From Pseudomonas sp. GGS8 (GTDB taxonomy: Bacteria; Pseudomonadota; Gammaproteobacteria; Pseudomonadales; Pseudomonadaceae): a stretch of DNA of 64,000 nucleotides. Position 1 is the first letter of the stretch, and every line of letters starts with the position of its first letter. Shown piece after piece: positions 1 through 9,810 of the stretch. The stretch spans positions 666,001 to 730,000 of the forward strand of contig NZ_JALJWF010000001.1 in assembly GCF_024168645.1 (NCBI RefSeq), written 5' to 3'. Both the position numbers and the translations under genes were made by a program. The notes beneath the pieces were generated by a model that saw only the letters and a list, made by a program, of their open reading frames with translations, searched no databases and was not told where the DNA came from.

Positions 1-31
1 TGGGAGGGCGTTAAGCGGTTTAAGCAAGATC

Positions 32-114
32 AAAAGATCGCAGCCTTCGGCAGCTCCTACGCCGACGGCATGCACCGCAAATCCCGTAGGAGCTGCCGCA
101 GGCTGCGATCTTTT
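32..114. repeat. REP-like inverted repeat pair
   Basis: Two arms of about 26 bases (ending in the motif gctgcgatctttt and its complement) face each other around a 30-base spacer. This matches the paired palindromic elements common between genes of fluorescent pseudomonads. It sits just before the transporter ATPase gene, so it may act as a transcript-end or mRNA-stability structure for an upstream gene outside the window. Confidence 0.75.
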
Positions 115-151
115 AACGGCACACCCCCCGTTTTTTTGGAGCACCGTATCC

Positions 152-1189
152 ATGACCCTCGCAGTCCAGTTCACCAACGTTTCCCGTCAGTTCGGTGAGG
201 TGAAGGCCGTTGACCGGGTTTCCATCGACATCCAGGACGGCGAGTTCTTTTCCCTACTGGGCCCTTCCGGCTCGGGCAAAACCACCTGCCTGCGCCTGAT
301 CGCCGGTTTCGAACAACCGAGCACCGGCTCCATCCGCATCCATGGCGCCGAAGCCGCGGGGCTGCCGCCGTATCAGCGCGACGTGAACACTGTGTTCCAG
401 GATTACGCGCTGTTCCCGCACATGAACGTACTCGACAACGTCGCCTACGGTTTGAAAGTCAAAGGCGTCGGCAAGACCGAGCGCCACAAACGTGCCGAAG
501 AAGCCCTCGACATGGTCGCCCTCAACGGCTACGGCGAGCGCAAGCCGGTGCAGCTGTCGGGCGGCCAACGCCAGCGTGTGGCCCTGGCCCGCGCATTGGT
601 CAATCGCCCTCGCGTGTTGTTGCTCGACGAGCCCTTGGGCGCCCTCGACCTGAAGCTGCGCGAGCAAATGCAAGGTGAGCTGAAGAAGCTGCAACGCCAG
701 CTCGGCATCACTTTTATCTTCGTCACCCACGACCAGACCGAAGCGTTGTCGATGTCCGACCGCGTGGCGGTGTTCAACAAGGGCCGCATCGAACAGGTCG
801 ACACGCCACGCCACCTCTATATGAAACCGGCAACCACCTTCGTCGCCGAATTCGTCGGCACGTCCAACGTGATCCGCGGTGATCTGGCGCGGCAGTTGAG
901 CGGCAATCCTCAGCCGTTTTCGATCCGCCCGGAACACGTGCGTTTCGCCGAAGGCCCGCTGGCCAGCCATGAAATCGAAGTCAGCGGCGTGCTGCATGAC
1001 ATCCAGTACCAAGGCAGCGCCACCCGCTATGAACTGAAACTGGAAAACGGCCAGACCTTGAACATCAGCCAGGCCAACGTCCAGTGGCTGGACGTCAGCG
1101 CGCAACATCAGACCGGGCAACGCATCAGCGCTCGTTGGGCGCGCGAGGCAATGATTCCGCTGCACGACAATGTTGTAGGCGGGGTGTGA
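152..1189 (+). CDS. Polyamine-type ABC transporter ATP-binding protein (YdcT/PotA-like)
   Basis: Cytoplasmic ATPase that powers uptake through the two permeases encoded next. The 345 residues show Walker A GPSGSGKT at 37-44, a Q-loop around VFQDYALFPH at 81-90, the signature LSGGQRQR at 135-142, Walker B VLLLDEP at 155-161 and the H-loop FVTHD, then a C-terminal TOBE-like region from about 245. This is the usual length and plan of the PotA/PotG group. A GGAG lies 10 bases before the ATG. The stop is followed after one base by the first permease gene, so the genes are an operon. The aminobutyraldehyde dehydrogenase downstream points to putrescine or a related amine as substrate, as in E. coli ydcSTUV-patD. 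The substrate-binding protein gene must lie upstream, outside the window. Substrate is inference from context. Confidence 0.9.
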   Translation: MTLAVQFTNVSRQFGEVKAVDRVSIDIQDGEFFSLLGPSGSGKTTCLRLIAGFEQPSTGSIRIHGAEAAGLPPYQRDVNTVFQDYALFPHMNVLDNVAYGLKVKGVGKTERHKRAEEALDMVALNGYGERKPVQLSGGQRQRVALARALVNRPRVLLLDEPLGALDLKLREQMQGELKKLQRQLGITFIFVTHDQTEALSMSDRVAVFNKGRIEQVDTPRHLYMKPATTFVAEFVGTSNVIRGDLARQLSGNPQPFSIRPEHVRFAEGPLASHEIEVSGVLHDIQYQGSATRYELKLENGQTLNISQANVQWLDVSAQHQTGQRISARWAREAMIPLHDNVVGGV

Positions 1190-1190
1190 G

Positions 1191-2135
1191 ATGGACAGCG
1201 TGATCCCTCGCCCCCCTGCCAACGGCTCGCCGTTGCGCCGGTTTTCCAACCTGCTGTACCGGCGGCCGAACCTGTATCTGTCGCTGCTGCTGGTGCCGCC
1301 GTTGCTGTGGTTTGGCGCGATCTACCTCGGCTCGCTGCTGACCCTGCTGTGGCAAGGTTTCTACACCTTCGATGACTTCACCATGACGGTCACCTCCGAC
1401 CTGACCCTGGCGAACTTCGCAGCGCTGTTCCAGCCGTCGAACTTCGACATCATCCTCCGTACCCTGAGCATGGCCATCATCGTGTCGATCGCCAGTGCAA
1501 TCGTGGCCTTCCCGATCGCCTACTACATGGCGCGCTACACCAGCGGTAACACCAAGGCGTTTTTCTACATCGCGGTGATGATGCCGATGTGGGCCAGTTA
1601 CATCGTCAAGGCCTACGCCTGGACCTTGCTGCTGGCCAAGGGAGGCGTGGCGCAGTGGTTTGTTCAGTATTTGAATCTGGAGCCGGTGTTGCAGTTCGTG
1701 CTCGGGATGCCGGGAGTGGGTGGCAGTACCTTGTCGACCTCGCATCTGGGGCGGTTCATGGTGTTTGTCTATATCTGGCTGCCGTTCATGATCCTGCCGA
1801 TCCAGGCGTCACTGGAACGCCTGCCGCCGTCCTTGCTGCAAGCTTCGGCCGACCTGGGTGCCAAGCCGCGTCAGACCTTCATGCAAGTGATTCTGCCGTT
1901 GTCGATTCCGGGGATCGCGGCCGGTTCGATTTTCACGTTTTCACTGACGCTGGGCGATTTCATTGTTCCGCAACTGGTGGGCCCGCCGGGCTACTTCATC
2001 GGCAGCATGGTCTACGCCCAACAAGGGGCGATCGGCAACATGCCAATGGCGGCAGCCTTCACGCTGGTGCCGATTGTGCTGATCGCCATTTACCTGTCCA
2101 TCGTCAAACGTCTGGGGGCCTTCGATGCGCTCTGA
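1191..2135 (+). CDS. ABC transporter permease (YdcU/PotB-like)
   Basis: Inner-membrane permease of the polyamine-type importer, 314 residues. Several hydrophobic segments are visible (about 35-60, 100-125, 135-160, 195-215, 245-270, 285-305). Near residue 218 is the EAA-type loop [13 protein letters not shown] followed by LPLSIPGI, which contacts the ATPase. The gene begins one base after the ATPase stop and ends inside the start of the second permease gene (11-base overlap), so translation is likely coupled. The first ~30 residues are basic and proline-rich, as is usual for a cytoplasmic N-terminus in this family. Family assignment is firm; substrate is inferred from the downstream dehydrogenase. 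Confidence 0.9.
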   Translation: MDSVIPRPPANGSPLRRFSNLLYRRPNLYLSLLLVPPLLWFGAIYLGSLLTLLWQGFYTFDDFTMTVTSDLTLANFAALFQPSNFDIILRTLSMAIIVSIASAIVAFPIAYYMARYTSGNTKAFFYIAVMMPMWASYIVKAYAWTLLLAKGGVAQWFVQYLNLEPVLQFVLGMPGVGGSTLSTSHLGRFMVFVYIWLPFMILPIQASLERLPPSLLQASADLGAKPRQTFMQVILPLSIPGIAAGSIFTFSLTLGDFIVPQLVGPPGYFIGSMVYAQQGAIGNMPMAAAFTLVPIVLIAIYLSIVKRLGAFDAL

Positions 2136-2949
2136 CTCTTCCTCTCAAGACCGGGCATCCCTGGGCCTGCGCATCGCCGCCTGGGGCGGGTTGCTGTTCT
2201 TGCACTTTCCGATCCTGATCATCTTCCTCTACGCCTTCAACACCGAAGATGCGGCGTTCAGCTTTCCGCCCAAGGGCTTCACCCTGAAGTGGATCGGCGT
2301 CGCGTTCTCGCGGCCCGACGTACTGGAAGCGATCAAGTTGTCGCTGCAGATTGCCGCCATCGCCACCCTGATTGCGCTGATCCTCGGCACCCTCGCCTCG
2401 GCGGCGTTGTACCGCCGAGACTTCTTCGGCAAGCAAGGCATCTCGCTGATGCTGATTCTGCCGATTGCATTGCCGGGGATCATCACCGGGATCGCGCTGC
2501 TGGCGACCTTCAAGACACTGGGAATCGAGCCTGGGGTATTCACCATCGTGATCGGTCACGCGACCTTCTGCGTGGTGATCGTCTACAACAACGTCATCGC
2601 CCGTTTGCGCCGCACTTCTTACAGCCTGATCGAAGCCTCGATGGACCTCGGCGCCGACGGCTGGCAAACCTTCCGCTACATCGTCCTGCCGAACCTCGGC
2701 TCGGCGTTGCTGGCCGGCGGCATGCTGGCGTTTGCCCTGTCATTCGATGAAATCATCGTCACCACCTTCACCGCCGGCCACGAACGTACCTTGCCGTTGT
2801 GGCTGCTCAACCAGCTCAGCCGCCCTCGGGACGTGCCGGTGACCAACGTCGTGGCGATGCTGGTCATGATGGTGACCATGCTGCCGATTCTCGGCGCGTA
2901 TTACCTGACCCGTGGTGGCGAAAGCGTTGCGGGCAGTGGCGGGAAATAA
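2125..2949 (+). CDS. ABC transporter permease (YdcV/PotC-like)
   Basis: Second inner-membrane permease, 274 residues, the typical length of PotC/YdcV proteins. It has an N-terminal membrane segment (about 12-38), further segments around 68-95, 105-130, 140-160, 195-215 and 240-262, and the EAA-type loop [16 protein letters not shown] with LPNLGSAL at about 172-195. It overlaps the end of the first permease gene by 11 bases and would form the membrane channel with it. After its stop come 87 bases without a clear terminator before the dehydrogenase gene, so co-transcription is plausible. Confidence 0.9.
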   Translation: MRSDSSSQDRASLGLRIAAWGGLLFLHFPILIIFLYAFNTEDAAFSFPPKGFTLKWIGVAFSRPDVLEAIKLSLQIAAIATLIALILGTLASAALYRRDFFGKQGISLMLILPIALPGIITGIALLATFKTLGIEPGVFTIVIGHATFCVVIVYNNVIARLRRTSYSLIEASMDLGADGWQTFRYIVLPNLGSALLAGGMLAFALSFDEIIVTTFTAGHERTLPLWLLNQLSRPRDVPVTNVVAMLVMMVTMLPILGAYYLTRGGESVAGSGGK

Positions 2950-3036
2950 CTGACAACTCATTCCCAATGTGGAAACCCGCTCCCACAGGGGGCCGGTTTC
3001 AGCAGAAAAACAGAAACAGCTTCGGAGGACAACGCC

Positions 3037-4461
3037 ATGCAAACCAAACTCTTGATCAATGGCCAACTCGTCAAAGGCGACGGCCCCGCCCAAGCCGTGT
3101 TCAACCCGGCACTCGGTCGTGTAATGGTGGAAATCAACGAAGCCAGCGAAGCCCAGGTCGATGCCGCCGTGCGCGCCGCCGATAGCGCCTTCGAAGCCTG
3201 GTCGCAAACCACGCCGAAAGAACGCTCGCTGCTGCTGCTCAAACTCGCCGACATCATCGAAGCCCATGGCCAGGAGCTGGCTAAACTGGAGTCGGACAAC
3301 TGCGGCAAACCCTACACCGCCGCGCTGAACGACGAGATCCCGGCGATTGCCGACGTGTTCCGTTTCTTCGCCGGCGCCAGCCGTTGCATGAGCGGTGCGT
3401 TAGGGGGTGAATACTTGCACGGCCACACCTCGATGATCCGCCGCGACCCGGTGGGCGTGATTGCCTCCATCGCGCCCTGGAACTACCCGCTGATGATGGT
3501 CGCCTGGAAAATCGCCCCGGCCCTGGCCGCCGGTAATACCGTGGTGCTCAAACCGTCGGAACAAACCCCGCTGACAGCCCTGCGCCTGGCCGAACTGGCG
3601 TCGGAGATTTTCCCGGCGGGCGTGCTTAATCTGGTATATGGCCGCGGTCCTACCGTCGGCACCCCACTGGTTACTCACCCGAAAGTGCGCATGGTGTCGC
3701 TGACCGGTTCCATCGCCACCGGCTCGAACATCATTTCCAGCACCGCCGGCAGCGTTAAACGCATGCACATGGAATTGGGCGGCAAAGCGCCGGTGATCAT
3801 CTTCGACGATGCCGACATCGACGCTGCCGTGGAAGGCATTCGCACCTTCGGGTTCTACAACGCCGGCCAGGACTGCACCGCCGCCTGCCGCATCTACGCC
3901 CAGGCTGGCATCTACGACACCTTCGTCGAGAAGCTCGGCGCCGCGGTCAGTACTCTCAAGTACGGCTTGCAGAATGATCCGTCGACGGAGCTGGGTCCAT
4001 TGATCAGCGCGCAACATCGCGACCGCGTGACCGGGTTGGTCGAGCGGGCCATGGCGCAACCGCACATTCGTTTGATCACTGGCGGCAAAGTGGTGGAAGG
4101 CAATGGTTTCTTCTTTGAACCGACGGTGCTGGCCGACGCGCAACAGGACGACGAAATCGTGCGCCGCGAAGTATTCGGGCCGGTGGTGTCAGTGACCCGA
4201 TTCACCGATGAAGCGCAGGCGCTGGCTTGGGCCAACGATTCGGATTACGGCCTGGCATCGTCAGTCTGGACCACAGACATCGGCCGCGCCCACCGCCTGT
4301 CTGCGCGCCTGCAGTATGGCTGCACGTGGGTGAACACCCACTTCATGCTGGTCAGCGAAATGCCCCATGGCGGTCAGAAATTGTCTGGTTATGGGAAAGA
4401 CATGTCGATGTATGGATTGGAGGACTACACGGTTGTAAGGCATGTGATGTTCAAGCATTAA
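3037..4461 (+). CDS. patD: Gamma-aminobutyraldehyde dehydrogenase
   Basis: NAD-dependent aldehyde dehydrogenase that oxidises 4-aminobutanal, made from putrescine, to 4-aminobutyrate. At 474 residues it has the same length as E. coli PatD (YdcW). The catalytic pair is in the positions known for PatD: Glu246 in MELGGKAP and Cys280 in NAGQDCTA. The NAD site is seen in [10 protein letters not shown] and KPSEQTPL, and the glycine motif in [10 protein letters not shown] good GGAG ribosome site lies before the ATG. It follows the polyamine-type transporter, giving a simple uptake-and-catabolism unit. A strong hairpin closes it. The aldehyde substrate is inferred from family and context; betaine aldehyde dehydrogenase is the nearest alternative. 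Confidence 0.88.
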   Translation: MQTKLLINGQLVKGDGPAQAVFNPALGRVMVEINEASEAQVDAAVRAADSAFEAWSQTTPKERSLLLLKLADIIEAHGQELAKLESDNCGKPYTAALNDEIPAIADVFRFFAGASRCMSGALGGEYLHGHTSMIRRDPVGVIASIAPWNYPLMMVAWKIAPALAAGNTVVLKPSEQTPLTALRLAELASEIFPAGVLNLVYGRGPTVGTPLVTHPKVRMVSLTGSIATGSNIISSTAGSVKRMHMELGGKAPVIIFDDADIDAAVEGIRTFGFYNAGQDCTAACRIYAQAGIYDTFVEKLGAAVSTLKYGLQNDPSTELGPLISAQHRDRVTGLVERAMAQPHIRLITGGKVVEGNGFFFEPTVLADAQQDDEIVRREVFGPVVSVTRFTDEAQALAWANDSDYGLASSVWTTDIGRAHRLSARLQYGCTWVNTHFMLVSEMPHGGQKLSGYGKDMSMYGLEDYTVVRHVMFKH

Positions 4462-4495
4462 AAATGCTTCGCGGGTAAGCCTCGCTCCGAAATCA

Positions 4496-4531
4496 ACCGT
4501 GCCCACATCTCTGTGGGCACGGTTGATGGTG
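4496..4531 (+). terminator. Intrinsic-type hairpin after patD
   Basis: An almost perfect stem caaccgtgcccaca / tgtgggcacggttg with a 4-base loop follows the dehydrogenase gene. It lies between convergent genes (patD and the rloB-like gene) and could stop transcription from both sides, although the T-run is short. Confidence 0.7.
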
Positions 4532-5158
4532 TTAGATCGGCTGAGGCTTGGAGAGGGTTTCGAATTCATCCATCAGCAGATGGATTTCGGTGCTGGGGTT
4601 AGGTTCGCCGCTGATGGCGACGTCCTCGAGAATCTTGGGGGCCAAAGCTCTGGCTTTCTGAAAAGGCTCGCCCAATAGCTGAGCAAAATAGCTGATGTCT
4701 TTGCCCTTCTCGTACTTATCCATGTTCGGTTTTTCTCTGAGGCTCTTGGCTACCAAGTCGCCCGGAGAGTTTTTCCCGACAGCTCTAAATGGCTTTCGAT
4801 TGAAACCGAAGTGCAAAAGAAGCCAAAACTCAAAACAGGGAAACGATGCTATGACTTTGATTTTCGGATGAGGCTTCGCCAGATCTATCGCCCTCTCAAA
4901 ACATAGGTGCGTATCGCGATCCAATGCACAAAAGATCCTATCGAAAAATTTCTGGCGGGCGATGGCTCTTTCTACAATGCCGCTCGGGTGCGTGACGCCG
5001 CAGTGGGCAATTTCAACCTGGGCTTTAGCACGAAAATGAAAGGCGGCCTCCTCCAGATACCGTTTTCCTGACTTGCTATCTTCACAGAGGACCAACACTT
5101 TGGGTTGAGGCTTGAATCTCGATTTCTTTCGATCAAATGATTTTGTCGAGCGCATCAT
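4532..5158 (-). CDS. rloB: RloB-like (AbiLii-type) protein of a two-gene defence system
   Basis: 208 residues with the RloB family pattern: a short basic leader, then VLVLCEDSKSGKRYLEEA (Toprim-like first acidic motif), FDRIFCALDRDTH (second acidic motif, DRD) and the family block FPCFEFWLLLHF at about 122-133. RloB proteins are encoded with RloA ATPases, originally noted within type I restriction loci and matching the abortive infection pair AbiLi/AbiLii. The Toprim-like fold suggests a nuclease effector; this is inference. The ATG at 5158 is chosen because GAGGTGA lies just upstream; a GTG six bases earlier overlaps the rloA stop. It is the distal gene of a two-gene operon with the ATPase. 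GC content is lower than in neighbouring core genes, in line with transfer. Confidence 0.82.
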   Translation of the reverse strand: MMRSTKSFDRKKSRFKPQPKVLVLCEDSKSGKRYLEEAAFHFRAKAQVEIAHCGVTHPSGIVERAIARQKFFDRIFCALDRDTHLCFERAIDLAKPHPKIKVIASFPCFEFWLLLHFGFNRKPFRAVGKNSPGDLVAKSLREKPNMDKYEKGKDISYFAQLLGEPFQKARALAPKILEDVAISGEPNPSTEIHLLMDEFETLSKPQPI

Positions 5159-5160
5159 GG

Positions 5161-6414
5161 TCACCTCAGCCTGATCAAAGGCAAACCGCGGTAACGGCCT
5201 TCAAAGTAGCGCTTCTCAACATCCTCCCCCTCTCGCCCTTCAAAATCGTGAACGGAAAAAATACTGGTTGCACCATTGGCATCGCGCTCAGTGATCCAGA
5301 ACTGATCACGCCGCAGGATTTTTGCGTTCATTAGATGAGTGTCGTGAGTCGTAAAGATCAGCTGAGTATCCAACCCCCTATCAAGATGTTTCCCGATCAG
5401 ATCAGCAACTATTTCAGGATGAAGGCTACTATCCAACTCATCGACAGACAGTATCCCGCTTCCATCTGCGCGATTGATCATGAACCACGGCAACCAGAAG
5501 CCAATCAGATTTTTGGTGCCGCCAGACTCCTCTGAGAAATCAAACTCTGCTGTTCCCAAATGGCTTGTATGCGACAGGGTCACCTTGTCTTTTTGGGCGG
5601 CGGCGAAGAATTCTTTTAACGTGAGCTTTTTCTTGGTCGGTACAGCATCCGCATCCTCAGTATTGAGTTGAATAGCAGACACCGGGATATCCACTTCCCT
5701 TAAAAACTCCTTTAAATCACCCGTGTAGTCCGAGGCAACCTGCAGAAACCTGATGGAGGCTGCAGACAACCCCATCATGTTGTTCTGTTCAATGACAAGG
5801 AGACCGGTTTGAAACCAGGTAAACGGTGCTCGCAACTGTGTCAGTTCTTCGCTGCTGTTCGCCACGGCCTGCGAAATAAACAAAACCTTCGGGCTCGTCA
5901 AACGCCGCCAAGCATTGTGGACATCTTTCCCACCCTCAAGACTTGAGCCAAAAACATACTGCTCTCCCTCGTCACCAAAACGACGCTCATACAGCAGCGT
6001 TTCTTTCCCTTTGGGATAGGAGACCAGCTGCTCCTTGATTATCCGTTGCGAAGTAACGCGTAGAACAAACCGATATCGGAGCCCGTTTTGAATGAAGTTG
6101 TACTCAAAGGAACTGGGTTCGTTCTGGAGTTGCGGGTCAAAACGAAACGGTGAAACCGGCAGTGGTTCGTCATTTGAGGAGGGTGTCGTTGCGAGCAGGC
6201 GTCCCATGATCCCCATCGCTTGGATAAGCGAAGATTTACCGGACGCGTTCGGCCCGTAGATCGCTGCCACCTTCAACAAATCAGGAAGCTTTTCGCCACT
6301 CACTGAAGGTTGAAAAACATTGCGCTTTTTACTCAGGCGTGGAGTCGCAACCATGGACAGGGTTTGCGCCTCGCGGAAGGAGCGATAATTGGAAACTGAA
6401 AATTCGATCAACAT
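5161..6414 (-). CDS. rloA: RloA-like AAA ATPase (AbiLi-type), partner of RloB
   Basis: SMC/OLD-type ATPase of 417 residues. It begins MLIEFSVSNYRSFRE, the standard start of this family, with Walker A YGPNASGKSS at about 53-62. Towards the C-terminus are SVDELDSSLHPE (Walker B and D-loop) and FTTHDTHLMN (H-loop). The ATG at 6414 has AGGAT at good spacing; a GTG five codons upstream is a poorer start. Its stop sits directly before the rloB start, so the two are translationally coupled. Known RloA/AbiLi proteins act with RloB/AbiLii in phage resistance, and the related PARIS system pairs the same ATPase type with a Toprim protein. Here the ATPase probably senses and the RloB protein acts; that division of labour is inference. 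Confidence 0.85.
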   Translation of the reverse strand: MLIEFSVSNYRSFREAQTLSMVATPRLSKKRNVFQPSVSGEKLPDLLKVAAIYGPNASGKSSLIQAMGIMGRLLATTPSSNDEPLPVSPFRFDPQLQNEPSSFEYNFIQNGLRYRFVLRVTSQRIIKEQLVSYPKGKETLLYERRFGDEGEQYVFGSSLEGGKDVHNAWRRLTSPKVLFISQAVANSSEELTQLRAPFTWFQTGLLVIEQNNMMGLSAASIRFLQVASDYTGDLKEFLREVDIPVSAIQLNTEDADAVPTKKKLTLKEFFAAAQKDKVTLSHTSHLGTAEFDFSEESGGTKNLIGFWLPWFMINRADGSGILSVDELDSSLHPEIVADLIGKHLDRGLDTQLIFTTHDTHLMNAKILRRDQFWITERDANGATSIFSVHDFEGREGEDVEKRYFEGRYRGLPLIRLR

Positions 6415-6429
6415 GTAGAAATCCTGCAC

Positions 6430-6924
6430 TTAATTTCTAAGAGCAGAATAAATATAGGAAAAACCATGCATTTGGCGCTGCTTCTCTGCACCTCGTGCAA
6501 AAACAGGAAATTCCTACGGATGGAGCCTTCCAGCAAAGGCAACGATTCCTACAACAAGCGTCGCCAGAGTAGACTTGGCGCCGCGAGCGCCTTGCAGATA
6601 GGCTTCATCCCGTCGCTGCAACATCAGCGACCCGGGGTCGAAGCCGGTACATCATCAACATGGCGCATCCGCGCCCCCATATGAGCTGAGGCATTTTTTG
6701 CCCTCCAGTCTCGCTTTATGGTGGGCCGTGTGGCGCGGGCCTCTTGGCTTCCATGTTGATCGAGAACCCGACTTCGAACGCCGCACGGTCCGCCACCCAA
6801 ATCTGTCGAAGGATTAGTGGCGGCTCCCTTTTCAACATGGAGTCGAAAAAATGCTTAGGCACATCACAAACTCAACTGAAGTCTTCGTACCAGAATGCTG
6901 TCTCGCTAACACTGGAGGCAGGCC
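6430..6924. other. 495-base gap between RloA and the BRO-like gene
   Basis: No convincing coding region. Short frames here lack ribosome sites and family-like sequence. The stretch is mixed in composition, with an A/T-rich part at 6430-6530 that must hold the rloAB promoter. The segment about 6760-6860 leads up to the BRO-like gene and may be its leader. I see no clear palindrome. Confidence 0.5.
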
Positions 6925-7404
6925 ATGACCCATCCTCATTTCATCCCTACCGTCTTCACCCGCCACAACCGCTTCCTCCACACCATCATGCAAGCCAACC
7001 AAGCCTGGTTCTGCGTTCAGGATCTAGGTCGCTTGATGGGCCGACCGCTGGACCAACGACTCACCCTGAAACTCGATCCTGATCAACGCCAATATGTCTG
7101 GTTGCTGAAGAACGGCAAAACAGTCGAATCGCTGATGGTCAGCGAATCGGGAATGTACGCCCTGCTGGTTCACCATTTCGTCCCGGAAAATCGAAACCTG
7201 CGCCAATGGCTTAGCAACGAGGTCATGCCAATGCTGCGTGATTCGAACGCCGCATCGTTGGAGAACATTCCAAGTCTGAGTTCGTTACAGTGGGCCGGGA
7301 TCTCTGTGCCGCTGCTGCATTGGCAGCATCAGGCCTGGATCAAGTGGCGCGATATGCCCGATCTGATGCAGGCACAACGACCATTCACGATTGGTAACCG
7401 ATGA
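6925..7404 (+). CDS. BRO-N family, phage antirepressor-like protein
   Basis: 159 residues matching the BRO-N/antirepressor N-terminal fold. An opening strand region with IMQANQAWFCVQDLGRLMG is followed by VWLLKNGKTVESLMVSESGMYALL and LRQWLSNEVMPML, the order seen in BRO-N domains of phage antirepressors. The usual C-terminal KilA-C or ANT part is absent; the last 50 residues are unlike either. A GGAGGCAGGCC motif precedes the ATG. A strong terminator follows at once. The downstream gene faces it and resembles the tail of a repressor. Such solitary BRO-N genes occur in Pseudomonas chromosomes outside full prophages. Role is unknown; DNA binding or repressor antagonism is the family expectation. 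Confidence 0.75.
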   Translation: MTHPHFIPTVFTRHNRFLHTIMQANQAWFCVQDLGRLMGRPLDQRLTLKLDPDQRQYVWLLKNGKTVESLMVSESGMYALLVHHFVPENRNLRQWLSNEVMPMLRDSNAASLENIPSLSSLQWAGISVPLLHWQHQAWIKWRDMPDLMQAQRPFTIGNR

Positions 7405-7414
7405 ACTGATGCAC

Positions 7415-7450
7415 AAAGGGACGGACTTTTGGGTCCGTCCCTTTGGTTTT
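7415..7450 (+). terminator. Intrinsic terminator after the BRO-like gene
   Basis: Perfect 12-base stem aaagggacggac / gtccgtcccttt with a 6-base loop, followed by a T-rich stretch. It separates two convergent genes and may work in both directions. Confidence 0.85.
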
Positions 7451-7469
7451 CCAGCATTACTCCCCACCT

Positions 7470-7655
7470 TCAAAACCGCGAAACACTCCTCATCGCATCC
7501 ACCAGATAGCGCATCGCAATCCGGTCGCTTTCCGACAACTCGCGATAGCGCTCCACCAACTTCAGCTCTTCCGAACTGAGCCGACGCCTTCGCCGCCCGG
7601 TGGCCAGGCAGGGGAAGATTCCTAACATTTCGGTAATGCCTTGTACTTTCGACAT
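7470..7655 (-). CDS. Small regulator-like protein, 61 residues
   Basis: The ATG at 7655 is preceded by AAGGA at good spacing; an upstream in-frame start lacks one. The protein has a basic stretch GRRRRRLSSEE in the middle and a C-terminal helix-rich half (LVERYRELSESDR, YLVDAMRSVSRF). The C-terminal part resembles the tail of short Pseudomonas repressors of the XRE type, but no helix-turn-helix is visible, so it may be a shortened regulator. It faces the BRO-N gene. I cannot assign a function. Confidence 0.55.
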   Translation of the reverse strand: MSKVQGITEMLGIFPCLATGRRRRRLSSEELKLVERYRELSESDRIAMRYLVDAMRSVSRF

Positions 7656-8065
7656 GGACGATGTCCTTCTATACGTCAGAGAAAACTTCAAAACCGCATC
7701 GCCCTATCACTTTCAGCGGCCGCTTTGTGTGCGCTGGACCCACCGGCCTGAAGGGCCGAAACCGGTCATGCCCATAGAATAGAAATTAAATCGGTGCTGA
7801 AAAGCAGTTTTTAGAGTAATTAGTCGAAAAAAGCAGATATGCCCTATAAATCAGAAAGCGCTGTGAGAAACGTTACCTGACATGTCTTGTTTCATTGCTG
7901 CGCTGTCGCGGTGCTATCAATCATTTTTGCTCTGCAACTGAACGGTTTAAGCTATTTGGCATCTTTCTAAAGTCCGTTGCGTTTGGCCAAGGCATGTCCG
8001 AACCGTTATTTCAGATCCAGCACGTGCCAGGAACGGCGCGGGATTGTTCACGACAGGTTGTACTT

Positions 8066-9691
8066 ATGCACCGCAGGAATTTGCTCAAAGCCTCCATGGC
8101 CATCGCGGCTTACACCGGTCTCTCGGCCACCGGCCTGCTGGCCGTGAACGCCTGGGCCGGTAGCGGCACTGCCGATGGCGACGCCCAGGCGTTCGACTTC
8201 GAAGCGCTGAAGAGCCAGGCCAAACAGCTCGCCGCCAAGCCGTATCAGGACACCAAGCAGGTGCTGCCGCCGACGCTGGCGACCATGACGCCGCAGAACT
8301 TCAACGCGATCCGCTACGACGGCAATCATTCGCTGTGGAAGGATCTGAAAGGTCAGCTGGACGTGCAGTTCTTCCACGTCGGCATGGGTTTCAAGCAGCC
8401 GGTGCGCATGTACAGCGTCGATCCCAAGACTCGACTGGCGCGCGAGGTGCATTTCCGCCCGTCGCTGTTCAATTATGAAAAAACCACCGTCGACACCCAG
8501 CAGCTCAAGGGCGACCTGGGCTTTTCCGGTTTCAAGCTGTTCAAGGCCCCGGAGCTGGATCAGCACGACGTCTTGTCGTTCCTCGGCGCCAGCTATTTCC
8601 GTGCGGTAGACGCTACAGGCCAATACGGTTTGTCGGCCCGCGGCCTGGCGATCGACACCTACGCCAAGAAGCGCGAAGAGTTTCCGGACTTCACCAAGTT
8701 CTGGTTCGAGACACCGGACAAGGACAGCACCCGTTTCGTGGTGTACGCCCTGCTCGACTCGCCGAGCGCCACCGGTGCCTACCGTTTTGACATCGATTGC
8801 CAGGCCGAACGTGTGGTGATGGAAGTCGACGCGCACGTCAACGCCCGCACTGCCATCGAGCAACTGGGCATCGCACCGATGACTAGCATGTTCAGCTGCG
8901 GCACCCACGAGCGCCGCATGTGCGACACCATTCACCCGCAGATCCATGACTCCGATCGCCTGGCGATGTGGCGCGGCAACGGCGAGTGGATTTGCCGCCC
9001 GCTGAACAACCCGGCCACCCTGCAATTCAACGCCTTCGCCGACACCGACCCGAAAGGCTTTGGTCTGGTGCAGACCGATCATGAATTCGTCAGTTATCAA
9101 GACACCGTCGACTGGTACAGCAAGCGTCCGAGCCTGTGGGTAGAACCTACAACCGCGTGGGGCGAAGGCTCCATCGATTTGCTGGAAATTCCTACGACCG
9201 GCGAAACCCTGGATAACATCGTCGCATTCTGGACGCCGAAAAAACCGGTCGCCGCCGGTGACTCCCTGAACTACGGCTATAAGCTCTACTGGAGCGCCCT
9301 GCCACCGACGGGTACGCCGCTGGCACGGGTCAATGCGACCCGTTCGGGCATGGGCGGCTTCATCGAAGGCTGGGCACCGGGCGAGCATTACCCGGAAGTC
9401 TGGGCACGTCGCTTCGCTGTGGACTTCACCGGCGGCGGCCTGGACCGCTTGCCCGAAGGCGCCGGGATCGAACCAGTGGTGACCTGCTCGAACGGCGAAG
9501 TGAAGGACTTCAATGTGTTGGTGCTCGATGACATCAAGGGCTACCGAATCACCTTCGACTGGTACCCGACCAATGACAGCGTGGCACCGGTAGAGCTGCG
9601 GCTGTTCATTCGCACCAATGACCGCACGTTGAGTGAAACCTGGCTGTACCAGTATTTCCCGCCGGCGCCCGATAAGCGCAAATACACCTGA
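8066..9691 (+). CDS. opgD: Glucan biosynthesis protein D (periplasmic, Tat-exported)
   Basis: Member of the MdoG/OpgD family that shapes the backbone of osmoregulated periplasmic glucans. The ATG at 8066 gives 541 residues and opens with a Tat signal peptide ([10 protein letters not shown], then a hydrophobic stretch to about residue 33 ending AWAG). Upstream in-frame codons do not encode a family-like N-terminus. The mature part has family landmarks such as [16 protein letters not shown] and [11 protein letters not shown], and ends close to the usual family C-terminus. It stands alone between the accessory patch and a terminator. Ribosome site is weak (AGG, 10 bases ahead). Confidence 0.92.
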   Translation: MHRRNLLKASMAIAAYTGLSATGLLAVNAWAGSGTADGDAQAFDFEALKSQAKQLAAKPYQDTKQVLPPTLATMTPQNFNAIRYDGNHSLWKDLKGQLDVQFFHVGMGFKQPVRMYSVDPKTRLAREVHFRPSLFNYEKTTVDTQQLKGDLGFSGFKLFKAPELDQHDVLSFLGASYFRAVDATGQYGLSARGLAIDTYAKKREEFPDFTKFWFETPDKDSTRFVVYALLDSPSATGAYRFDIDCQAERVVMEVDAHVNARTAIEQLGIAPMTSMFSCGTHERRMCDTIHPQIHDSDRLAMWRGNGEWICRPLNNPATLQFNAFADTDPKGFGLVQTDHEFVSYQDTVDWYSKRPSLWVEPTTAWGEGSIDLLEIPTTGETLDNIVAFWTPKKPVAAGDSLNYGYKLYWSALPPTGTPLARVNATRSGMGGFIEGWAPGEHYPEVWARRFAVDFTGGGLDRLPEGAGIEPVVTCSNGEVKDFNVLVLDDIKGYRITFDWYPTNDSVAPVELRLFIRTNDRTLSETWLYQYFPPAPDKRKYT

Positions 9692-9760
9692 GAGTTAGCT
9701 GGGGTCTGAAATGGCCCGCGAAGACAGCCCGACAGACAACAAACATCTCAGCAGAAACGC

Positions 9761-9796
9761 AAAAAGCCCCGGTCAACCAGACCGGGGCTTTTTGAT
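9761..9796 (+). terminator. Bidirectional terminator between opgD and xenA
   Basis: A 14-base perfect stem aaaaagccccggtc / gaccggggcttttt with a 5-base loop. The A-run on one side and T-run on the other let it serve both convergent genes. Confidence 0.9.
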
Positions 9797-9810
9797 TTTT
9801 ACAGCCGCAA

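Noticed and set aside
254..1249. 331-residue minus-strand frame over the transporter ATPase
   Set aside because: Shadow of the plus-strand gene; GC-rich third positions keep the opposite frame open, and it has no family-like sequence or ribosome site.
6466..6684. 72-residue frame before the BRO-like gene
   Set aside because: No ribosome site; sequence not protein-like.
8048..9388. 446-residue minus-strand frame inside opgD
   Set aside because: Shadow frame; opgD is clearly coding on the plus strand.
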